This document shows, one piece after another, positions 54,209-63,000 of a stretch of DNA of 64,000 nucleotides. Every line of letters begins with the position of its first letter. Position 1 is the stretch's first letter. Made by a program: the position numbers and the translations under genes. The stretch lies in contig JAWKNJ010000032.1 in assembly GCA_041391765.1 (NCBI GenBank), positions 3,981-67,980 on the forward strand, written 5' to 3'. The notes beneath the pieces are model-generated. The model ran no database searches and was not told the DNA's origin. It worked only from the letters and a program-made list of their open reading frames with translations. Source of the stretch: SHAN690 sp041391765 (GTDB taxonomy: Bacteria; Bacteroidota; Bacteroidia; Flavobacteriales_G; Salibacteraceae).

Positions 54209-57033
54209 TATCTGGCAATTTCGTTTTCCAGAGCCTCAATTCTGGACTCCAGTGACTTGATTGAATCTTGATTCGTTTTTAATCTTTGATTTTCTGTTTT
54301 TAGTGCATTGATTTGCGCCTGCTGCTCTTTAATCGCTTGTAAAAGCACTGCAGTGAATTTGGTGTAGTCAACCATTAGATATCCATCATTGTCTTCAAAC
54401 ACTAATTCAGGATAAACTTTCTGCAAGTCTTGAGCGATTACTCCAATAACCCTTTCGGTGCTGAATCCTTTATCAGGGAAATTAAGCGTGTCCCAGAAGT
54501 GTGTCACACCAGTTACGTTCTCGAGTTTAGTTAACACCGAATCCAGCTGTATGATTTGAGTTTTATATCGTCTGTCGGAGGTGTGAATAGTGGAACCAGT
54601 CAAGGTCATGTTTCCACCTGCGGTTATCGCCAGTCTGTCAGTCGCATCGTCACGAAATACCAGATCAAGTGATGCGTTTTGGTACATGTACCAATCATTC
54701 GCGCCAGCATCATTCAGTTGAATTCCGCTTGTGATGGCAGTGGATGCAGTTGAGATGGTCAATCTAGATCCCGGAGCGGAAGTGCCTATGCCAACGTTTC
54801 CGTTATCTAAAACCATCACATAAGTTTCCCCTCCTTGACCATGGTGTATAGATAGGTCTCCACCATCACTGTTCAGGTATAGAATTGATTCAGCGCCATT
54901 ATTTCGAGCCATGATTTCATTTTCATCCATCGCTATATTGAGTCCACCGGCATCATTAGTCATAAAATAACCACCACCAGTTAACGAGACATCCGATCCG
55001 CCATCTACCTGAAGTTTCACTGTTGGATTTGATTGAGCAATACCCACATTTCCGGTCGCGTCAATCACCAATCTTTGACCTCCGCCTCCGCTGTTTTGAT
55101 AAATATGAAACTCTCCGGGAACAGGGTCGGCAGCGCCCTGTACACCCATAAAATATTCTCCCAACGTGTTTTCAGCTACAAAACCGGAAAATCCGTTGGT
55201 TGTGCTCTCGCTGCGATAGCGAATGTTTCCGTTGTATAACATGTGCATTCGATCGGAGGGAGTGGTAGTATTAAGACCAACATTGCCTGAATTGGTGAAA
55301 ACCATGTCGGTTCCAGTGGATGACAAATGATTCAGATAAAACTGATCTGCAGATGCGGAATAGTATGACTCAAATTTGCTCAAACCAGCGTTTCGGTATA
55401 TCAGACCTGCATTGTTTCCGCTTGTCGTATTCAACAAGATAAATGGAAACGTATCCTCCAACGTTATATCAGCTGTGTTATCATTTGCTGAAATATGAAG
55501 TTTTGAGGAAGGAGAGTTAGTTCCAATGCCCACGTAACCGGAGCTGGATATACGCATACGTTCCGATAAGGCAGTAATGTCGGCATTTGAATTTCCACCA
55601 CTGAATACCAGGTTAGCGTTGTTGCTTCCAGCATTTTCTCGATAGATGTTCCATGAATAAGCATTCCCTGAATTCTGAAAGGCGATTCCTTGGCTGTTGG
55701 CGTTATTGGTAGTTCTCAAAACCAAGTCATCCAGTGTGTCACCAGTTATATGTAAAATGCCAGAGCCGCTCGTTTGTCCTACGGTAAGTTCGCTGACGTT
55801 CGTGATTTGGTGGTTATTGGCATTGGAGTCTACCAGCAAAACGGCCTCCAAATCGGGTGCAACATCATTCGGGTCAACCCAAGCCAAAACACCCGCCCCG
55901 TCTGTTGTGATTAGTTGTCCACCACTTCCATCTGTGGCGGGTAGAACATATTCTCCCGATATAGAAAGTGTGTCGAAATCCCCTCTGCCTGCTACTTCAA
56001 GCGTGTGTTGCGAAGGGGAGGTTCCGATGCCCACAAGCCCATTCTTGTCGATCGTCATTGCCAGAGATTGGGTGAGACCGGCAGTAGTGTAAAACCTTAA
56101 ATCGCCATTGTCTGCGCCACCAGTGTTCTGTGATTCAATTTTTGCTGCGGAATACTTTGTGTTGCTATTGCTCTGGTCAGTGTTGATGATGTCAATGCTT
56201 GCAATCGGTGAACCTGCATTGTGACGATGTCCCTCCAATTCAATGTTAACCCCGCTAAACGTGTTGGGAGTTTTGAATAGAATCGAGTCCTTGTTAACAT
56301 GAAAATCTCGAAGTGGGCTAGAGGTTCCAACTCCTATAAACCCAGTATTTTTTATTCGAATTTGCTCCGTATTATTTGTTCCAAATCGCATGTCGGAGTT
56401 TTCGCGCTGCCAAATTGCTGCGTTCGCATTGGAGCCGAGCTCAATAATAAACCCATCTGTACTTGCTGATCCAGTATTGCCATTGGTCATTTGAATTCTG
56501 TGACCAACGGCACCAGGCACGTTAATGTGAATTAAGTTTTCGGGTGTTGATGTGCCTATTCCGAGGGAATCTATATTGACAATGGAATTTGCTCCCGCAT
56601 CATTGCCTATGCTAAGTACTGAATCCAAACCCTGCGGGGTAATGTTCGTTGACAGAATCTCCCAGCCGCTACCCAGAGTGTCATAAACCCAGATCCCGCT
56701 GTTTCCATCAGTCTGAAATAACAACAGTCCCTGAGCAGGATTTGTGATGCTGTTCCGTTGCGCACCTGTCATCCTTGGAATCAAGAGTCCGCTGTTGGTG
56801 CTGCTGATATCCAGCATGGCACTACTGTCAGGTTGTGCACCAGTCTCGTTGATGCTCATGTTTTGAGAGAATGCTGAGAAAGTGAATGATAGCAGCATCA
56901 CACTGGCCAAGAGAAGATAATGACCAACACGTCTCACGCTCACGGCAACAACCACCCTAGCTTCAGTGAGGAGTGCGGTGAGGAGTCTTAATTGCCTCCC
57001 CGGAGGTGATATGCGGAAGAATTGCTTCATCAT
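54208..57033 (-). CDS. Tail-fibre-like surface protein with S74 chaperone domain
   Basis: A 941-residue protein starting at 57033 with a long basic N-terminus and a hydrophobic leader (HYLLLASVMLLSFTFSAFSQ). The shared motif NMSINETGAQPDSSAMLDIS and PRMTGAQRNSITNPAQGL come next. The stalk has repeated VGIGTSxP...HVxxD modules. The C-terminal 123 residues are an S74 domain: Ser819 and Lys824 in SDRRYKTQI, GVIAQDLQKVYPELV, YTKFTAVLLQAIKEQQ, then a coiled coil. The catalytic pair is intact, so self-processing is expected by family. The gene starts 14 bp after the upstream fibre gene and ends in a TAG overlapping the next GTG. No T9SS sorting domain is present, so how it crosses the outer membrane is open. 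Confidence 0.88.
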   Translation of the reverse strand: MMKQFFRISPPGRQLRLLTALLTEARVVVAVSVRRVGHYLLLASVMLLSFTFSAFSQNMSINETGAQPDSSAMLDISSTNSGLLIPRMTGAQRNSITNPAQGLLLFQTDGNSGIWVYDTLGSGWEILSTNITPQGLDSVLSIGNDAGANSIVNIDSLGIGTSTPENLIHINVPGAVGHRIQMTNGNTGSASTDGFIIELGSNANAAIWQRENSDMRFGTNNTEQIRIKNTGFIGVGTSSPLRDFHVNKDSILFKTPNTFSGVNIELEGHRHNAGSPIASIDIINTDQSNSNTKYSAAKIESQNTGGADNGDLRFYTTAGLTQSLAMTIDKNGLVGIGTSPSQHTLEVAGRGDFDTLSISGEYVLPATDGSGGQLITTDGAGVLAWVDPNDVAPDLEAVLLVDSNANNHQITNVSELTVGQTSGSGILHITGDTLDDLVLRTTNNANSQGIAFQNSGNAYSWNIYRENAGSNNANLVFSGGNSNADITALSERMRISSSGYVGIGTNSPSSKLHISANDNTADITLEDTFPFILLNTTSGNNAGLIYRNAGLSKFESYYSASADQFYLNHLSSTGTDMVFTNSGNVGLNTTTPSDRMHMLYNGNIRYRSESTTNGFSGFVAENTLGEYFMGVQGAADPVPGEFHIYQNSGGGGQRLVIDATGNVGIAQSNPTVKLQVDGGSDVSLTGGGYFMTNDAGGLNIAMDENEIMARNNGAESILYLNSDGGDLSIHHGQGGETYVMVLDNGNVGIGTSAPGSRLTISTASTAITSGIQLNDAGANDWYMYQNASLDLVFRDDATDRLAITAGGNMTLTGSTIHTSDRRYKTQIIQLDSVLTKLENVTGVTHFWDTLNFPDKGFSTERVIGVIAQDLQKVYPELVFEDNDGYLMVDYTKFTAVLLQAIKEQQAQINALKTENQRLKTNQDSIKSLESRIEALENEIAR

Positions 57034-57047
57034 TCGCTGGGATCGGC

Positions 57048-60000
57048 TTATTTCTTCAAATGATAAACGCAGCGATACTGTATCGAATTCGATGGTGTGA
57101 TCGGGTTGTCGGCACTGACAGTTTTGCGTTTGTCGGCAGTTGTTGCTCCCAAGCCACCACCTACTATAGAGGCATTGTTTTGGCTCGCTTGATCAATCCA
57201 CTCCCACGAGATGGATGATGACCAATCAACCCCACTCACCTGTGTTCCGGTATACCACTCACTCCAGCTTGGAAGTTTAGCATCCATGGAAGAACAGCTG
57301 TCGGCCGCTTCAAACCAGTCGTGACCGATATTAATCGCACCCGATAAGATGCAGAAATTATTGTTGACTTTAGTGAAGCCACTAGGGCAGGTGTCAACTG
57401 CCAAACTATCCCAGTAGGTCTTTCCTGTTGCATCAGTTCTCAAGTAATGTCCATTCTTGCCAACACCCGTAGCCATTCTCAAAGTATCCTTGATGTATAC
57501 ATCTCCGTCATCGAAGTAACCGGCAAACCTGACCCCTGTTCCGGTGGTGGCTTTTGCGTAGAGTCCATAAGCCGTATCGGAAACCGATGTTGCACCAGCA
57601 TAAACGCCATAAGCCGGACCCGCTAGGTTCATACCCTGACCTTTCACGCCTATCGCTTCAGCGCTGGTAATGGTTGGATTTCCAGCCGCACCCACAACGC
57701 CATATGTGTAATTTGAGCTGTCCGCAAATGCTCTGATACCGTAGCTTTCTGAAGCGCTGGCACTGGTTGCGTTCACAAGCATGCCGGTATTTTCACCAGT
57801 TCCTTGCGCTACGTTGATAACATACATGGAGGCGGTGTTACTGCTACCGTTGTTTCCACCCTGAACAAAAACAGACCCAACCAGTCCGGTATCTAGCACG
57901 CTGAATCTTCCAAATCCAATGCTACTGTTGGCTCCAATGACAACCTGGTCATTCTCATTGTAAACAAGTCCGGCTGCAGTATCCCAGTCGTTGTCAGCGC
58001 CTCCTGATGCAGGAGCCCAAACGATATTGGTTCCATCGAACGAAAGAACATCACCATTGCTGGCAGTGTCTGCCTTTGGAATTACATGGTTACCTAAGGT
58101 CAAAGAATCGGTCAGTACATAGTCTATTAATGCTCCACCAGCCACGTCCAAGCGATGCGCTGGATTCTTTACTCCGATGCCCAGGCTGTCATTGATATAT
58201 ACATTGCTTTGGTCGAAGTATCCAGAGTATTTCACACCAGTTCCTGATGCACTAGCATACAAGGCCACGGAAGAGTCGGTGTTAACTCCTCCAACCGTGC
58301 GAGCATAAACGGCAACATTGGTGTCACCGCCAAAGGCATTTGAATAAACACCATAATTCCAATCGCTTTGATTACCTGCTTCGGTCTCTGCTAATGCATC
58401 GATGCCAACATTCACATCTCCATTTCGACCAATTGCCCAAACACCGGTTCTAAATCCGGAGGTGCCTACAGAAGCTGCGCCAATACCATATTGATCAGCA
58501 GTTGGACTGGTTGCCAAGTTATAGAACAATCCAGCCATCGATTGAGTCGGGTTTCCAACTCCATTAATTACAGAGAACACTCCGAAGGAATCAGAAGTGA
58601 CCACATTTAGTCGTCCTCCGACTCCGACTCCGGTATTTGTGTCACCCACATATACGGATTGACTGATGTTGTATAAATAGTTGTTTGCAACAGTTGAATC
58701 CCAATCGCTATCAGAACCTCCAGAGGGCAACTCCCAGGTCGCCTTTCCATTGGCATCGCTGGTTAATACTTTTCCTGCTCCTGCACCTGTTGGCAGTATT
58801 AGGGTGTCGTTCACAACCACGTTTCCATTAGCGAAGTAACCTGCATATTCAACACCTCCTCCGTTAAGGGTAGTTCCATACACACCGTACGCAGTATCCC
58901 CGGCAGCAGCTCCGGCAATCCCCTGAACACCGTAGTTGAAATGCGCATCAATGGCAGTGCCCCGAACGCCAATGTTCATGGTTGGGTTCAATGCTGCGGC
59001 ATCATTGGCTTCTGCGCGAATGCCAAAGTTTGTGTCACCAGCTGTAACAGAAACCAATAGGCCTGTGTTTTCGTTGGCGTCACCGCTCACGTCAGAATAC
59101 ATGCCGTATTTTTTCTGTCCGTTGGCATCCGTGCTTTGGAAAACACTTACACCAAATACATCACCGGTTTGAGTTCCTGATTGATTCACGTCAATACCAT
59201 ACAAATCAGTGGTTTGAACCGTTACTTGGGCTGTTGGTACATCCGTGCCCACCATGAATGAATCGGCTGCGTATACCATCCCTTGCTCAAAGCGAGCCGC
59301 ATAGTTGACTGCCCCATTGATGGCAAATGCCTCTATTGCAACAGCGGTATCAACAAATGAGTTTTCACCGATTACCCTCAAACCTACGGAAGCATCTTCC
59401 GTAACCGCATGGAACACACCAGCGGGGAAGTCACTGCCATTAGTGAATGAGGTAAACTGCCCACCGTAATAATATGGGTCGCCAACTTTCAAGCTGTCGC
59501 TGAACGAACCGGCTCCAACAACTTCTAATTTGTATAAGGGTGCATTTGTGCCGATTCCAACACTATCATTTTGATTATAAACGTAGCTACCTGTGGTGTC
59601 CCAGTCCGTGTCTGCACCTCCGGTTGGCATCTGCCAACTCGCATTGCCTGCGGCATCCGAGGTAAGCACATAACCATTTTGAGCTCCATTAGTCAATATT
59701 AAACTATCGGCCTTCATGGTTCCATAAACCTGGAATTTGACGCCAGGGTCGGTGTTGAAGTTTCCGATTGCCATTGAATCCTGAACGTATACCATTCCAT
59801 TTTCAAAGAAGCCTGCGAATCCAACTCCACCAGTGCTGTCGTCTGCATTACCGTAAATGGCGGTATTCACCGTTCCACCACCAACTGTTGCCGCTACGCC
59901 CATATTAAGGTCAGATGAACTCACATAGTCAGCCGTAAATCCGTAATTGGAATCGGCTCCACCCATTTCGGCATTAAAGCCAACTGCTTTATTTGCTGTG

Positions 60001-63000
60001 CCTGAATATTGAACATAGTTCACACCAATGTGATCTCCGATGCCATTGTTACCATCGTCAATGACCAATCCGATTACTTCGGTTCCGGGAGCTGCAGTAC
60101 CGTTCATAGCTATGAATTGACCAACATTGCCAACGGTTGCCACGCCCAATTGTGCGTCTGGGTCAATCGTTCCAATACCTACGCTATCTGATAGGTTCGC
60201 AGGATGGATGATGGTACCAGTGCTATCCCAGTAGTTGGTGTCAACTGCGCCTGAAGCGGGTTGCCATGTTGCATAGCCATTGGCGTCACTGGTTAAAACT
60301 TTACCCGCTCCAGCATTGGTTGGTAGAATTAAGGTGTCGCTGATAAATACGTTTCCATTTCCAAAGTAACCTGCGTAAAGAGTGCCAGCTCCGAAGGCCT
60401 CACCATAAATAGCAAAGGCAGTGTCACCGATGGCCGCATCTGCTTGGCCAATAACCCCAATATTCCTTGGAGATCCACCCGCGTATCCTTGCACACCTCG
60501 AGATTCGACCGCTCCGTTGGTGGCTGAACCAATGATCGCACGCGCCTGATCACCGCCATCTGCAAAGGATACAGCACCAAAGCTATTACCTGTGCTAACG
60601 TTGTTTGCGTAGATGCTTAGTTTCGCTTGGCTGATGGTGTCACCAATGGTTACACTGTCATTATTGTTGAAGATGCGCGTGTCAGATACGCTGCGTGTCC
60701 AATTCGTATCCGAGCTGCCAACGCTTGGAGGAGTCCATACCATATTACCACTACCATCAATGCTAAGCACATCGTTGGCTGATGCCGAATTAGGATTCGG
60801 GAATTTTTTGTTAGCGATGAACAGCGAGTCTACCGCAACCGTGTCTGCAAAGACTGAATCAGCATATATGTATGGTGTACTTATTACCGTTTCCGCAATA
60901 AAGGTGTCGGCAAAAATTAATTCCATGTCGGTGTATTCTCCAAAAAGGGTATCAATGCTCGCTCCTCCGGTTTCAATAAATCCAAGGTTGAAAATGGTGT
61001 CGCCATTGGCGTTATTATTAACAGCAAGCACAGAATCTAAACCAACAGGAATGGAAGCTCCTGAAGATGGAATGGTGTCCCAATAGGCATTTCCAAATGC
61101 ATCAGAAGTCAACACTTTACCTGCTCCTGCACCACTTGGGATAATCAGGCTGTCACCCACATATACGGCACCACTTTCAAAGTAGGCCGCGTAGTTGGTG
61201 TCTGCATTCAGAGCTCGAGTGTATAGACCGACATTTGTTCCACCTACGTTAGCAACGGCAGATCTACCATACAGCGCTGTATTGTAGCCCGCTCCATTTG
61301 CAATACCATACACAGCCGCGTCTGCACCTGTGGTAGTTCCTGCAATAACACCCACAACGCCTCGGTTGATTGCAGAACTGTTCATAGCTTGACCATAAAC
61401 ACCATAGTTAATCCCTGTGGTGGTTGATATGGCCCAGCCTGAAGTACCCGTGTTCCAAGTGCCACCGTTTTGTGCGACACCCTCAATACCGTAATTATAG
61501 TCTGGATTATTGCCCCAAGAAATACCGTAAATAGCGGTATTGGTTCCTTGCGTGCCTGTATTGTATGTGCTAAACGTTCTGTTAAATGCGGTGTCACTGC
61601 CTGCTCCAGTTGAATTGAACCTCATGGATTCTCTCATGCCTGAAGTATTCTGAACGGTGTCGAATACTGTAAATTTTTGATTTGGTGTCCCTCCAATTCC
61701 GACATCACCTGCGTTGGTGATTGTTAATGAAGTCGGGTTAGAACCATAGTGATAATTTCCTCCAGTTCTGAAATCAATATTACTTCCAGAGATGCTCAAT
61801 GGAGCAGATGCAGGAGTGTTTAGGGAGGAAATGACTCCCATGTTATCATCAATATCGTAACCAGTCAATATGTGACCGGAACCAAGTATAGGATACGCGT
61901 TAAATGAATCACCGCGAACAATCATTCTTCCATTCACATCGAATTGGGTTCGTGGTTGCGAAACACCGATTCCAACCTTGCCCAAAGTATCCACAAATAC
62001 GCCTTCATTGTCCCCATCATTGCTGAGGTAGAAGCCATTGGTTTGAATATTCTCGGTGGCAATGTGATCGCCAAGATTATCAGCCGCACCTGACAGCGTA
62101 TCCCATCGAGCATTACCGAGAGCGTCAGATACAAGTACTTTTCCAGCTCCAGCACCGGTTGGGATGATCAAACTGTCGCCAACGTACACTGCACCTGACT
62201 CGAAGTAAGCAGCGTAGTTGCTATCTGCGCCTGATGCCTTGGAATAAATACCATAGTTTTGGCCTGAGGCGCCATCCGAAGAGAATTCACCTCCGATGTT
62301 ACTAGATCCCGTGCCAGTTGCAGATCCAACAACACCCTTGTTGACATCAGCATTTTGCGCAACACCCCAAACACCTTGATTCGTCTCGCCACCAGCTCCC
62401 CAAGCAACACCGATGATAGCGTCATTGTATCCTTGGGTGCCCACATTGTAAACTTCTAAACCTCGCTGCCATGCAGTGTCTGATCCAGCGCCATTGGTAA
62501 CGAACTTCACCCCAGCTTTACCTCCGACAGTGCCACTAACCGGGTCAAAGACAGATAGACGTTCAGTCGCTGGAGTGCCTATTCCCACATTTCCATTCGT
62601 GTCGATGATCATGTGGGCTGAACTATTGTTAGTAATAAACTCAAGTCGATGATTCGTATAGGTTCCCAATTGACCAGCGCCCCCACCGCTGTTGTAGAGC
62701 CATGTTCCCATAACAACATTGCCGTTGGTATTCACCATACCCCAAGCTTGATCTTGAGAACGAATGGTAAATGTTTCATCCGTCACCGGAGCATTGGTGT
62801 CAATTCCAACCCAACCATTACTATCGATATAAACGCCTTCATCGTCTCCATCTGCGCTGATGTAATTTCCGGCTGTTCTTAGGTTGGAATCCAGCGTATG
62901 GTTGCCAAGATTGTCACCAAGGCTGTTCAAATCGACAAAACCGAGGGTTCCATTTGAATCAATCAAGGCCATAACTTGACCGCTATCCCCATTGACAGTG

